Made by a program: the position numbers and the translations under genes
Shown: positions 43,723 to 56,274 of the stretch, one piece after another
Numbering within the stretch: position 1 is the stretch's first letter
Layout: each line of letters begins with the position of its first letter
Origin: Scortum barcoo
Lineage: Eukaryota > Chordata > Actinopteri > Centrarchiformes > Terapontidae
Reading direction: 5' to 3'
NCBI GenBank assembly: GCA_023238725.1
Contig: CM041540.1
Coordinates: 1,494,001-1,558,000 of the forward strand
Length of the DNA stretch: 64,000 bases
The notes under the pieces: generated by a model
Databases searched by the model: none
The model's input: only the letters and a program-made list of their open reading frames with translations
Told to the model about the DNA's origin: nothing

Positions 43723-46430
43723 CAGTCCATAGAAGCCACTTTGCCACCAAACACCTTCAGTCTGAGTCGAAAAGGATTGAAATGAATACGACAGACATAA
43801 AGTTTGAAATGAACTTTATGTTTCTTTTTTAACAGTTGGATAAATAACTGCAGGCTCTTCAGCTGAGACTCGTTGTTGCTGACTGCAGCAAATTAATTTA
43901 TAACTGCGAACAAACACCTGCGTTACACTGTGCGCTTCATTTATAATTTTTTATTTTAGAAAAGCTTTTGGCCAAGCACTTACTGATTGGAATAATTTTA
44001 CATGTTAAGTTAATTTTTAAAGGCCCTTGAGTGACTTTTCAGTCAAAGTAATAACAAAAATAAAAAAAATGCTAATTGCTAAACAATTTTTATGCTTGTC
44101 TGAGGTGGAAAAGTTGCTGTAACAGTGGCTGTAACTTTCCTCACATTAACATAAAGCTAATAGATGTCATATTTATATATTTCATATCATGTTCATTTTG
44201 TTCCATATTTGACCTTTGACCTGAGCTCTTTAATGAAGTCGTCTCGCTGTGTCCTCCTCTGTGGTGGTTTGATAAATCAGCTCCAGCAGCTGTTTATGTC
44301 GATGAACTAACTCTTAATATTTAAATTACAGTGGTGGATGGGTACATTTGCATTGTATTTTCTATAAAGTCGAGAACATTTGCACCACAGTTGAAATTAA
44401 ACCTGTGCAGTTACTTTAAATAAATCAAATCAATCAGTGAGAATCAATAACTCCATTTAGCCTTCATAGAAATAGATCTTTAACGGGTGATCGTATCTAT
44501 AAATAAGACTCTGATCTTTATGGTTGTTGTGAGTAAGAAAAAAGACAAAATATTCCAGGTCTAATTAATAGCAGAAAAACAAATAAAACTATAAATGTTT
44601 GATTTTCAGAGGTGTTAGTTTGAAAGTTTCCCTGTTTGTTGGTGTTTCTGAACGTTTTGTAGTTTGAGTTTGAGTATTAGTATTATCTGTACCACACACC
44701 GGTCGGCTTTTCTCTCCATTGACGCACTCGGTCTCCATCTGTTCCCACTGTTGTCTCAGTTCATTCAGGAACAAACAGATTTCCGTTCAGTCTCTCTCAG
44801 TTTACAGTTTCTGATCAATGGAGGAGGGAAACCAGAGATTAGAGGTTTATTTTCTGCTGCTGCGATCACTCCCCGTTTGTTTTTGTATATGCTGATGCAG
44901 TGACAGTTCAAACAAACGCAGCGACGACACCCGGCTAAACCTTTCAAGCCACATAAATAACTGAAAAACTGATTGTCGTGATCGTGACTTCGACATGCGC
45001 TTTAAAAAAAATAAATTATCTGATGACAGTTTGTTTCATCTTTTTATCACCTCGACATAAAAAGATTTAACGAGCTGTCCATACTCATCATCATCAAATA
45101 AAGCTTGTTGGGTCAAAATCAACGAATAAAACATCCTTTATAGTCTTTTACTACAGTAAAAGTCCTGATACACTCAGAAAATACTGTTAAATGTTAAAAA
45201 ATAAAAGTACTCTGTGCAGCCTCTTCTTTATTCTCTCATTAGATTATTATTTCTCCTCATTAAATTAACAAATCTTATTGATTAGTCGACTAATTGTTTC
45301 AGCTGTACTTGTATCAATCAAAAATATCCCCAGAGGATAAATTCAGATAATTGTAGTGATTATTTGACTCCTTTAGCGCCACCTGCAGCTCAAACTTACC
45401 CGCTGAAATGTCTCAACATCAAGTTTTCTACAATTTCATCTCCCTCAGAGAGTTAATCTCTCTGAAGCTGGTGATCCTCTGACTTTTCATGTAGCGCCAC
45501 AATGAGTGGTTCAGAGTGAAATCAGAAACTGTTGGATGAATTTAAACTGTTGTAAACATTGACATCCTCTCCAGCACTTCGGTTTCTAACTGTCAGGTCA
45601 CCTTATAGTCATTATGTATTACCTTGACTTGGCCAAGACACGTGACATTGACCAATCATAGCTCGCCATCTTTGACAGTCTGTGTGATGTCATCAGGAAG
45701 GAGGTGCGATGAACATGGCGTCTGAAGCCGACGTCTAAATGTGGCTGTGTTGTGTAGAAAAGAGAGATCGACTGTGAGCGTTCCTCTCTAAAAACATCCG
45801 TCCTCTTTCTCTTCAACATGTTTACACGTGATAGATTTGGTCACCAACATGACGAGGAGTCGGCGAGAGAAGACAAAAAAATTCAGACTCGCTCGTCCAT
45901 TTGTCAGGACGTCGTACCAGATAACAAACCAGTTGTTGTCCACTGTGATCTGCTATACGAGATAAATTGATCGATTGTTGCTCCTGATGCCCATTTTTGT
46001 TTTAGACACCTTCATGTTGTCTGAACCTGCCTGTGGACAGAGCCAGGCTAGCAGTTTCCCCCCACCCGTTTCCAGTCTTTATGCTAAGCTACGCTAACTG
46101 CCTCTTGGCTCTAGCTTCATCGCACAGATGTGGAAGTGGCATCAATGTTTTCACCAAACAACCAAGACGGCAGAAAAGAAGCTTTAAAATGAGGCTGAAA
46201 CTTCTTTTAGGGCTTTAAAAAAAGGTTGAACAATCTTTATTATCTCCATTTATTTTAAATTTGTGTTGCTTTACATCACTGTGAAACACTTAAATTCACA
46301 CTTGGTATTATTTTAAAAGGCTTATCAGTGACATTTCCATCATTATGTAACACACAATGTACCGACATGTAAAATAATCATATTCACATCATGAAGTGTT
46401 CGTCTTTTCATGGCTCTTTTGTAAAGCGGC
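42911..46430. other. Intergenic, AT-rich, no gene seen
   Basis: It contains a CA microsatellite (43675-43719), a degenerate repeat near 45460-45560 (GATCCTCTGACTTTTCATGT), and at 46033-46110 a copy of the repeat with CCAGTCTTTATGCTAAGCTA that also lies in nots intron 1. No convincing exon was found on either strand. Confidence 0.5.
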
Positions 46431-46535
46431 TGTAATTCAGGCATGAAACAGATTCAGCATTCGGTGATCCTCCAGCAGCGTCTCTGACTGACTGAGGTTC
46501 ACATGTGGAAAACACCCTCTATATCTCCTGCAGGG

Positions 46536-46569
46536 GTCACGTGACTCCTGCCACGTGTGCTCTGATTGG
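46536..46569 (+). promoter_or_regulatory. E-box palindrome, second E-box and CCAAT box
   Basis: GTCACGTGAC (46536-46545) is the 10-base E-box palindrome bound by MiT/TFE and USF-type bHLH-ZIP factors. A second CACGTG follows at 46552-46557, and ATTGG (inverted CCAAT) at 46565-46569. The cluster lies about 800 bases upstream of the candidate first exon at 47344. Confidence 0.5.
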
Positions 46570-46715
46570 TCGGTCCCACTTAGAGAAGATGAAAAAAAAA
46601 AAGTCATTAAATCAAACATTGCGGAAATTAAAAAAAAAAGAAAAGAAAAAAAGATTTAACAGCTGTTTTTTTTTTCACCATCATCATCATGCAGCAGACT
46701 GGTCATCATTGGCCA

Positions 46716-46717
46716 GA

Positions 46718-46763
<46 letters not shown>

Positions 46764-46766
46764 CTG
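46716..46766. repeat. (GAT)n trinucleotide repeat
   Basis: About 15 uninterrupted GAT/ATG units. Open frames through it read poly-Met, poly-Asp or poly-His and are artefacts. Confidence 0.97.
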
Positions 46767-46861
46767 GATGCTGAATCTGAATTCTTCTTTTTTTTTTTGG
46801 TATTGCATCGTTGCCATGGTGACGGGGCCGCTCCTCCACACCCACGCTGCTCACCTGCTCA

Positions 46862-46869
46862 CCCTCTCC

Positions 46870-46905
<36 letters not shown>

Positions 46906-47335
46906 CTTTCTCTCTCTCTCTCTCTCTCTCAGTTTCTCTCTCCCTCGCTCGCCTGTTGGAAAGAACGAGAGAGAGAGAGGTGTGTTTTCTAACCCACGCA
47001 TTGGAGTGGGAGACAACGTGCGCACTGACACGTGCACGTACACACACACACACACACACACTCTTAGTACTCAGAGTGTGTGTCATGCTAGCAGTGTGTG
47101 GGCTGAACCGACCAGCCTTCCACTCATCCTCTCTCTCTCTCTCTCTCCCCTCTCCTTCTTCTTCTTCCTCTCTCCCTCTTTTCGTCTCCAGATACACCTC
47201 CTCCTCCTCCTCTTCCTCTTCCTCCTCTTCTTCTTCTTTTTCCATCCTCCATCATCCATCATCTCTCTCCTCCACCTCTCCTCTTCTTCTTCTTCTTCTT
47301 CTCCATCAGTCCTTCCTTTTTTTCTTCTTTTCAGT
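46862..47335. repeat. (CT)n and (CTT/CCT)n tracts before a candidate first exon
   Basis: CT dinucleotide runs (46866-46935, 47128-47146), a CA run (47038-47061), then TCTTCTTC/CCTCCTCC runs to about 47335. Apart from the CA run and an insert with GC-rich and E-box-like bases (about 46945-47035), almost no purines occur on this strand. Confidence 0.9.
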
Positions 47336-47343
47336 TTATCATC

Positions 47344-47370
47344 ATGGGGAACGAGTCGGTGATCTTCTGG
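47344..47370 (+). CDS. Candidate first coding exon (MGNESVIFW), gene unknown
   Basis: ATG at 47344 stands after a pyrimidine-rich leader. Nine codons follow, directly ending at a strong donor GTGAGT (47371). The short exon, the donor and the upstream E-box/CCAAT cluster suggest the first coding exon of a plus-strand gene. Joining it to the next strong acceptor (53565/53566) would add only DGQGNSQNTV and a stop, so the true second exon may lie elsewhere or the ATG may be an upstream reading frame. I do not recognise the peptide. Confidence 0.35.
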
Positions 47371-47539
47371 GTGAGTCTCTCTCTGCAGCCGTGTGTGTGT
47401 GTGTGTTAAAGTTAAAGCAAATGCATGTGTGTTTGGTTAATGTTGTTTCAGTGATATGTTCGTGTGTGTGTGTGTGTGTGTGTCACTTGCTGCCGCTCCA
47501 CTGCAACTTTAAAAGTCGTGACTAAATTTTTCTTTACTT

Positions 47540-48572
47540 TACCTTTTTTTTACCTCTCGTCATCATTTCATTTCTTCCTTTCCTTCTCTCCTGTCTTCGT
47601 TTCCTTTTCTTCTCTCCTCTCTTTGTTTCGTTTCCTTTCCTCCTCTCCTGTGCCCTCTTTTCTTTCCTTGCCTCCTCTCCTCCTTTCCTTTCCTTCTCTC
47701 CTATTTTCATTCCTTCCCTCTTTTTCTCCTTTGCCGTCTTTTCTTTCCGTCATCTCACCTTTCTTGTTTCTTCCTTTCCTTCCCTCGTTCATTGTTTCCT
47801 TTCTTTTCTTTCCTTCCCTCCATTCATATCTTCTGTCCTCTCTTCATCTCCTTTCCTTATTTCCTTTCCTTGCCTCTTCTTGACCTCTTCCTCCTCATTC
47901 ATTTCTTCAATCCTTTCCTTCATCTCTTCTTTTTCCTTTTTTTTACCTTCTGTGCTGTCATTCCTCATTTGCCTTCTTACCTTGCCTCCTTTTGTCCTTT
48001 CTTTCCTTTCCTTTTCTTCTTTCCTCTTTTCCTTTCCTCCTTGCCTTCTTCTTTTCGCTTCCTTTGCTTTCATTTTCTCCTTTCCTCATCCTCCCTTCCC
48101 TCATCTCCTCATTACTTCCCTCACTTTCTCTTCTTTTTTCCTTTTTAATCCTTTCTTTCTCCCCTCTTCTCTTCCTTTCCTTCTGTCCTCATTTGCTTCC
48201 TTTCCATTCACCTCCTCTCTCTGTTGTCTCCTTTCACCTCATCCCACCTCCTCTCTTCCTGTTCCTTCCTCCTCTTGGCCCCTTTCATTTCCTGAACCTG
48301 ATATTTCCTTTTCCTTTTCCCTCCTCCTTCCTTCCACTCGTTTGCTCAATCATATCTTCATTTCTTATATTCCTCCTCTCTTCTTTTTTTTATTATCATT
48401 TCTGTCCTCTCCATTCATCTCCTTTCCTTTCTGTGATCCCTCTTTCCTTGTCATCTTTTATTTCTTTTCTCCGTTCACATTCCTCCCGTCCTTTGCTTGC
48501 TCCTCATTTGGCATTTTCCTTAAAATTTCCCTTTTTCCACTTTTTTCTATTCCCATCCCTCCCATCCTCCGA

Positions 48573-48606
<34 letters not shown>
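47540..48606. repeat. Polypyrimidine tract of about 1.1 kb
   Basis: An almost unbroken C/T strand of degenerate TTTCCTTCCTCTCC motifs with scattered purines, ending in a (TC)n run (48577-48605) and a TG run (48661-48679). Long open frames on both strands (up to 268 codons, Phe/Ser/Leu/Pro or Lys/Glu/Arg only) follow from the composition and are not genes. Confidence 0.9.
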
Positions 48607-48609
<3 letters not shown>

Positions 48610-48699
48610 GTCGTCTTGCTTTTTATTTCCTGTTTCCTCCAGCATCACTTTACCGTCCTCTGTGTGTGTGTGTGTGTGTTATGTAAGCAGCAGAGTGTG

Positions 48700-51600
48700 T
48701 AGGCCGTAGTCTCAGACCGTCTATCTAAAGAGATGATCTGCTCCAAAAAAAAAAATCAAACACTTCAAACAGGAAGTGGATCTTTTCTTCTGCAGCACTG
48801 ACACTCTTTAACATCGCGTGGTTGTCATGGTAACGCATTAACCCCCTCAGCGCTGTGACGTTGAGGTTTCAAACTGCATTGTTGGCTGAATCAGCGCTTC
48901 AAAGAGGAAAATGAGACAAGCCTCTTTAAAAAAAACCCTTAATGCTGCAGTTACGTATGTAGCATGAAGATCTAAAAATTACTTTAAATGAAAAGACAGA
49001 CAGACAAACTTGCAAACTTGTTCGACTGCCGAACGACAAGTTTGTTATAAACGACAAAGGCGTCTCAATGGTCAGAAGATGTGTCTGAGAGGTTTAGAGG
49101 TATTTAACATGCAGTTTTATTCCCCAAAAAACATTTAATCCAACAGTTTAGTTTAGTTGTAAGAAACGTTGAAATTCACTTTATCCGTCTGTGTTTATTT
49201 TGGGCGTCAATTTTCCAAATCCTGATCAATAATTTTAAAGTATCACCTCCCTCTTAGTTACTGTTGCTATGTAAATAACGTACTGTAAACAGATTGGCAG
49301 CACTTACTCTGAGCTGGGCACTGAAATAATACATTTTTAATGAAATTTGGTAAATCCTTGTTTTTTTTTTTTTTTTTAGTTAAGAAAAGCTCATCTTGGA
49401 TCTAAAATGAATCTTTGAGTTTTATTTATTTGTAACTACTAAGTGGGTCTCAGCTGTATTTTTGTAATAATAATGTATTAAATAATAATGTGAAATTCCT
49501 CGCTGAATCTGCAGATCCTCTCGGCTTAAGAAGAAGCTTTATAGTTTGAGCTTGGTTTTACAATTTCCTGTTCTTTTTTCAGGAAACAAGCTGTAAAAAT
49601 GCTCAATAACAGCAGGCACACTCGGTCAGAGAGCAGCTGGTGAACAAAGTCAAGCATTTAGCAGCTAAAGAGACAGATATTTCCCTTTAGGAGGTGGTGG
49701 AGACCAAACAGAGCTAAAAGAGAGACGATATTAGACTCATATTCATCAGGAGATGCAAACACGACTCAACATTAATGATCATGTTTGAGCTGGAAACCAA
49801 AAAAATCTGCTATTGCAGCTTTAGGTTACTTGCACACGTTGATAGTTAAACCTAATTTAATTGAATGATACGAGATTAAGTTTCAGTAAAATGCTGTCAT
49901 ACTCCAACATCGATCATCAGTGCGGTTGTTTAAATGTTGTAACGAAGCGTTCGGCCTTTGGTGGAATCTTTAAGTGTTTTAATTCGAAGAGAAAGAAACT
50001 GAACAGCCTCAGTTTTTAGGTTTCAGTGATGTGAGAAACTTGACAACATAAAGTGTGTGTGTGTGTGTCAGAGAGAGAGATGGTAATACAGTGTGTATTA
50101 TCACCTCCTGCCATTGGTTACCATGGTAATGGCCAAGGGAGCTACATTTTCAGGACACACACACACACACACATATCCTGTTCACACCTAACAATGAAAA
50201 GCATCTTTGTGATCTGACCACAACTGGACCGCTTTGAATCCAGCTTACAGTCGATATAAAAGGGAGAATCAGGATCACGTCGTTCAGATTCAGAGCGACT
50301 CGTGTGAGAAGAAGTGAACACGTGACGGATGCAAATGAAGGCAAATGCTTCAAGAGATGGAAAAAAAAACTTAATTCATACCAAAGACAGCCTCACTGCA
50401 GATCATCAGCAATAATGGAGTTAAAAGTCAAAGTATAAAGCACCTTAAAACTGGAGGGAATCACTCATCATCTCTTCATATAGAAAAGTGATAAATAAAT
50501 AAATGATTAACTAGTTGGACTGGATGTTCCCATTTTATTCAAAAAGTCCAGATTTAATTGATTCAGCTGTTTCAGATAAACATTAATATCACTTAAATAT
50601 GAAATAATTTCTCTGCAGTTATTAGAGATCAGACATTTCTTTATATGAAGAGAAGTAAGAATGCAAAAAAGCATATATTCACTGAGAAAAGACGAACAAG
50701 GACAAAGTAATTCATCTGGAAATCACTGTTAAATGGAAAAATTATTTTTTATTTGATTCTAACAAGTTCAACTAAAGTCTGTCACAGAGAGAATATATAT
50801 ATAAAGTATATGTACTAGACTATATGTACTATATAAATATATTTCAGTATTTTGGGTCTCCATTACTGCATAATCTGGAGTACTTCAGTGTAACTGATGA
50901 TTATTTTCTAATTGATTCATCTGACAATTATTTTCTCAATCAATTAACTGATCAGTAAAAGAAGAATTACTTGATATATTTTTTATTCGGAGGTGTTGTG
51001 TTGCTCAGAGACACCTCGGCAGCTCTCAGGAGGTGAACCGGCTCCTCTCCAGCGAACAGTCGTCTCTCTGTATGTGATCTGGACTCGATCTAACGCCCAC
51101 GCGAAGTCCACCACAGACTGAGCTGCTGCCGCCCAACAGACAGCCTGCCTGTTTTTATGGGGGGACAAGTGGGGCAACTGCATATATGTGCACGAATGTA
51201 GAAATATGTGCACTCAGCAGTAGGTATAATTAGCTATTTCTGTCTGCATATTACAGTACGAGTCTTTTACATTCCTGTGTTTAGATTTTTAATTTAAAAG
51301 ATAAACAGACCCACATACCACAAGTGGCATCGTACAAATGTAATATAAAGTAATACAAATAGCATAAAGTACCAACAAAATTAAAATGAAAAAGCCTGTG
51401 TAGACAAGTTATTATATTGACTAATTATGCAAAATTCAAAGAAATTGTGCTCCAGAAAAATGCCACAGAATCCCAAAATACATTTGTTAATTACAGACAT
51501 CCTGGACGTTTAACACCGAGGGTATTAAAGAGCAAAATCCAGTGAATCAACAGAAATATTAAACAGAGAAAAGCAGCAAATTATTACATTTGAGAAACTG

Positions 51601-51964
51601 GGACCAGAGACATTATTTACGGGATGTTTGCTTGAAAATGAGCCAAACAATTAATCAGTTTTCAATCATTTATAAATATTAATAAATGTATGTTTCCACC
51701 AGTGAGCACAGACACTGCAAAAAAGTAAAATCCAGTTGAAAAAAACACATTTAATGAACATTTTTTTTAACTGATTAAAGAATCTGAGACTGAACAATGT
51801 CAAACACACTAAAGAGACAAAGTGTGTGTGTGTGTGTGTGTGTGTGTATGTTATCAGCGCCGTCCAGCTTCTCTGCTCTTTCCTGCCAAACATCCGTTTC
51901 CTTGGCAACCCAGACAGGAAACAGGAATTGTTAGCTACACGGGAAGTACTTCTAATCTTTGTCA

Positions 51965-51998
<34 letters not shown>

Positions 51999-52190
51999 TT
52001 TAAGTATCCAAATTTTTCTTGTTTCTATCATGTCCTCCTGCCGTCTGCGTTGCCATGGAAACTAACTGGGACCACAGACCTGCACCAGTATGCTGCTAAC
52101 TGACCAAGCTAACTGCCCTCTACTAATGTCAAAGGTCAACAGCTGCTAACCTCGTGCTGACTGACTGCTAGTAACTGCAGCACGTCTCTC
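48700..52190. other. Gene-free stretch, probably intron or intergenic
   Basis: AT-rich DNA with TG/CA runs (50052-50069, 50155-50173, 51821-51848), a 31-T run (51967-51997) and a degenerate dispersed repeat at 51540-51670 (AGCAGCAAATTATTACATTT, GAGAAACTGGGACCAGAG). A GC-richer patch at 51000-51180 has an open minus frame of 76 codons, which I could not assign. Confidence 0.45.
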
Positions 52191-52195
52191 CCACA

Positions 52196-52759
52196 GACTG
52201 TTTATAAAGATAGACGACATAGCCCCCCCACAGTGAAGCAAAAACATCTAGATCGCCCCCAGCTCATAAGCCCCGCCCCCTCCATGTTAGCAGATGGGAA
52301 AATGTCATTTTACGTAGTTCTTATCACGGTGATATTTGTTCAAGTGTTCATTTTTCTGATCAGTTTGGTTTTAATAAGTTACTGATGCTATTTAGAAGGG
52401 GGCGGGGCTGGCCTCATGACTGTCAGCTGTCAGTCACAGTAAAGTAGTCGTGGAGGCGCCTGCAGACGTCAGGGGTGCAGGAATTGTACGTGAGAGTTTA
52501 AACATCAAGAGGAAACATTACTTTAACTTTAGCAGGTGATTGTTAGCTAACAGTTACTAATTATTGATTATTACTTATCCAGTAGGCTGGGTGTGTGGGC
52601 GGGGCCTTGATACAAAGGCTCATCTCCCCGATCACTACTGCACAGACTCCAAATGATGTCATAAGATCAAGATGGCGGCACTCATATCCGAGATATTTTG
52701 GCTTCACTTTTATACAGTGGGAGGAAGAGGAGACACGTCGTCCATCTTTACATTTAGTC
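52196..52759. mobile_element. MITE-like non-autonomous DNA transposon
   Basis: Terminal inverted repeats: GACTGTTTATAAAGATAGAC at 52196 and GACTAAATGTAAAGATGGAC read in reverse from 52759. Both arms extend three bases further with GAC, giving 23-bp arms with a few mismatches. The 564-bp interior is non-coding and includes CAAGATGGCGGC and ATATTTTGGCTTCACTTTTA, phrases I associate with a widespread fish repeat. No clear target-site duplication was seen. Confidence 0.65.
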
Positions 52760-53170
52760 AATGATCAGGTGTTTGTACGTCTGTGTGTATATATTTGTGT
52801 AAATATGTTCATTAGTGAACATATAAAACACATAAAATCTGAGTCATTGGAGAAACTGACACCAGATCATTCTTGCGTAAACAAAATGGTTCATCTGATA
52901 AATCGATTATCAATAAAGCGGCTGATTCACTCTGTCCATCGACCACCTGCTGCAGCTTCAGTTTCTTTCGATTATTTTCTAAAAACTCTTATCTCTCTTT
53001 CTTTCTCTTATCTCTTCTGTTGGCATGAATCAGAGCCAAACACACACACGTTATCACTGAGTTAATGTTTCTCTCTTTCCAAACTTATCCGGTTTATAAA
53101 GTCGAGCTGCTCACCAAGGAAACGGTGAATCCTGGTCTGCTGAGTCCCACCGTCGCTTTTTCAGTTTTAG

Positions 53171-53196
53171 TTTTTTTTTTTTTTTTTTTTTTTTTT
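53171..53196. repeat. Poly-T run
   Basis: Twenty-six T in a row, possibly the A-tail of a minus-strand retroposon. Confidence 0.9.
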
Positions 53197-53565
53197 GCAC
53201 ACATCTGAAAATAGAAACAGAAACATGGATCAATATTTAAAACTTTACATAATACTACCATCATCAGTTGGAGAGGAGGCCGGCCCTGTTGCCATGCTAA
53301 CGATACAACAGCTTCGTATTGTGTAACTGACTGAACCTGAAAAGGCCTCTGCAAAATGCAACCGTGTCTGACCCAGTTCTGATTTAAACCGCAAGACAGC
53401 ACGCTCCCCCGACACCCACCACTCCTCTTCTGACATGTTGTATTTTTTCTCCCCCCTCTTTCCTCCCCCCTCCTTCACATCCTGGCCTCCCTCTCCTTCA
53501 CCTCCCACCCGCCTCCTCCCTATCTTCCTCTCGCTCTTCCTCCCTCTTTTCCTCCCTTTCTACAG

Positions 53566-53969
53566 GATGGGCAGGGCAACTCCCAGAATACAGTCTGAAA
53601 CTCTGAGAAACTCTGATGCGGGATTACTAAGCAAAAACTGCAGTTATACTACGTAAAATACTTCACCCGTTACTGTAAAGCTGCTACTGCGGATTCTGCT
53701 CATCCTACAAGAGGAACTACAACAACTTCATTCTGCTGCAGAAAGGTCCACAGGATTACAACAGATCATCAGAAACAGCTCAAAAAAAAAAAAAGAAAAG
53801 AAAAAAAAAAACAAGAACCCGGCACCTCAAGCTGGACCAGAACCAGTACCAGACCAGTAAGCCAGTCAGACTCTGTAGAGTGGATCAGACCAGGCCAGGA
53901 CAGACCAGCAGAGACCAGTAGAAATCAGTAAAGGCCATTGGAAAAGTTTGATGGGACTGCTGACGATAG
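53566..53969 (+). other. Candidate untranslated or partly coding exon
   Basis: A textbook acceptor (pyrimidine-rich from 53435, ending TTTCTACAG at 53565) and a textbook donor (GATAG then GTAAGTGAG at 53970) enclose 404 bases. No long frame is open through it. The last ATG (53951) reads MGLLTI plus one base into the donor. It is best explained as a 5' UTR exon with a start codon near its end, of a gene whose remaining exons lie beyond the window or were missed. Confidence 0.4.
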
Positions 53970-54840
53970 GTAAGTGAGCTGCTGATCTTTGTCACCTGGA
54001 ACTGAACCGGGTTAAACCTGAACTCACATCTAAGCCAGTTTAGAACCAGGACTGATCCAAAATCACCAGATCACTGACCTCAGACATTTTTTCAATTCAC
54101 TCTATCTCCTGTTTTAACTTCTGTTTCCTGTCGCTGACAATTGGAGAATCCTGTTCCTGATTGGTTATTGATCATTATCAAAGTTGGGAACAGGCGTCCA
54201 CATTTTTGAGGACGTCATGAAACCCAACAAAGTTTAAAAACAGGATCTTTTGAGCGAAGTTACCTTCAGTGTTAAATATGTATACAGCTGTTTCTAATGG
54301 TGACTTTTTATTATTAAGATATTAATTTTTTTTGGATTGTTCATAATCAATCTAAACCAGCTAATTTCTGTTTTGTTGTAACATAAACAAGAACTGAAAC
54401 ACATCTCCTCACACATAAAGTAATATTTAATATCTGATGAAGTCCTTGTCATTGAAAACTGGACTGGAAGTGACCAGATGAGTCTCTGTTGTGTTTTGGA
54501 CGAAGAAATATTGTATGAACACATGTTTAAAACGCCCACAATGAGACAACTTCTGTTATGATCTCATATTGTTATAAACACATAATAAGACAAACATATT
54601 CTGATCAGTCACCATGACGATTATAACGAGGAGCTGACCAGCTGATCTCAGAGCTGTGTGGGAGAACTGATCTGAGACCAGCTGATGTTTACCACCGTTC
54701 AGTCGATGTTTGTCAGACTGCTGCAGGAGAAAAACTCTCCGTCCTTCGCGCCGTTTGTCTGATTATAAAATCAATAAGATGTTTGATCACACGCAGTTAA
54801 AGGTGATCACAATCAGCAGCGGGTGATCGTGAATAAACTG

Positions 54841-55080
54841 ATTCAAGATTCAAGATCTTTATTGTCACATACACAACAATTACAGGAAGTGTCGTTGGTG
54901 ATGAAATTCTTCAATCTCAGGCTCCTCCAACAATTATAAAATAAATTACACAAGTAAAGCACATAAAACATGATATAAAAGTTGTAAATATTATAATAGA
55001 ACAAAGTATATAAAATAAAATATAGCACACTAAATTAAATCAAAGTATAAAATAGAATATAAATGGAAATAGATACAAAA
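54841..55080 (-). mobile_element. LINE/SINE 3' tail, minus strand
   Basis: ATTCAAGATTCAAGATCTTTATTGTCACAT at the left edge is the reverse complement of a retroposon tail ending ATCTTGAATCTTGAAT. It is followed by TGATGAAATTCTTCAATCTC, a phrase typical of fish LINE 3' UTRs, and then AT-rich DNA. Confidence 0.65.
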
Positions 55081-56270
55081 ATAATTGTAATCAATCAATC
55101 AATATAAACAGAGATATTAACAATATGAAGTGCACTGTGTATTAATTGTTAAGAGCCAATAACCTTTGACTTAAAATAAATTAGTCTTGAACTTTTTAAT
55201 CCTTTGAACTTGAAATTTGCATCATATTGCTGAGATCTTTGTTGCAACAGAGATATCTGAGATGTTTAAAATCACTGATGAATCAAAAATGGATCCTTTT
55301 GTAAAATTAGTACTTTATCCTTCTTTACTTTGAATTTATTTTGATGCTAACACGTTTGTACTTTCGCATGGGTAAATTTTTAAATGCAGGACTTTTACTT
55401 GTACCACAGTGTTTGTAGACTGAAGTATTACTACTTCTGCTGAATTAAAGGGGGTTTGTCGGGACATCAAACAATCGCTCTGTTCATGTTTATGTTTACG
55501 TCCTAATTTAAGGTTCTGCTTCGTCCTCCTCTTCATCGAGGCCTTCACTGTGTTCCAGAGATATTTAAGGTCTCTGAGGTGTTTTTAGATCTCAGTCTTT
55601 ATATTCCAGAGTGAAAATGACTCTTGGCTGCCTGACATACACGCCACACACACAAACCTTGAATCATTTTATCTCCTCTGAAGAAGAAGTGAATTAGCCT
55701 TTCTGCTTCTGCTGGAACGTGATTAAAGAGCTGCATCGTGAAAGCAGCACGTCAGTGGCAGGATTTACTTTGTGTTTGTCCTCAGAAAACATTATTAGTG
55801 TCTGTTGATGTTTTACACCTGAAATGATGTATGTTGAAATCATGTGGCTGTACAGATTATGACTGTAGTCTGTCAGAGACAAAGATGGAAGTAGCGTGAC
55901 ATGAAACATCTCCGTCAGTAGCTCAACAAAATCTGTGAATTTAGTTTTGTTAACCAGTTTGTCTTTTTGTTATTCATATTTTTTTAAATCAAAATTAGAT
56001 CTTTCTCTAAAGTTAACAAGTCATTTCTGTGCTTCATCCAAAGTGCTTCTGCCATAGTGGAGGAAGATTTGAAAACAGCTTTATTAATAGTTTTTTTAAC
56101 GATCAAATAATCAAAACAGGCTGACAAACAACATGTGGTTGTCTTGTACAGTAATATAGTATTTTGTGGTGTTGGACTTGTTGAATACTTACAAGATACC
56201 TACAAAAGTAATGACTGTATTCCACTGATGGAAAGTAGTTATAATATAGTATTTAATATATTAACTGAAA
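55081..56270. other. Gene-free AT-rich stretch
   Basis: No exon, transposon end or tandem array was recognised here. Confidence 0.4.
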
Positions 56271-56274
56271 AGTG

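Noticed and set aside
46689..47525. 278-codon open frame with poly-Met
   Set aside because: It is produced by the GAT trinucleotide repeat and the CT-rich tract; no protein-like composition, and splice signals at 47371 contradict it.
47880..48702. Long Phe/Ser/Leu/Pro open frames (up to 268 codons)
   Set aside because: They follow from the pyrimidine-only strand, which lacks stop codons by composition.
53951..53969. Start of ARL2 (MGLLTI)
   Set aside because: The six residues match, but the next codon starts with G across the splice site, whereas ARL2 needs Leu, and no GTPase exon is seen downstream.
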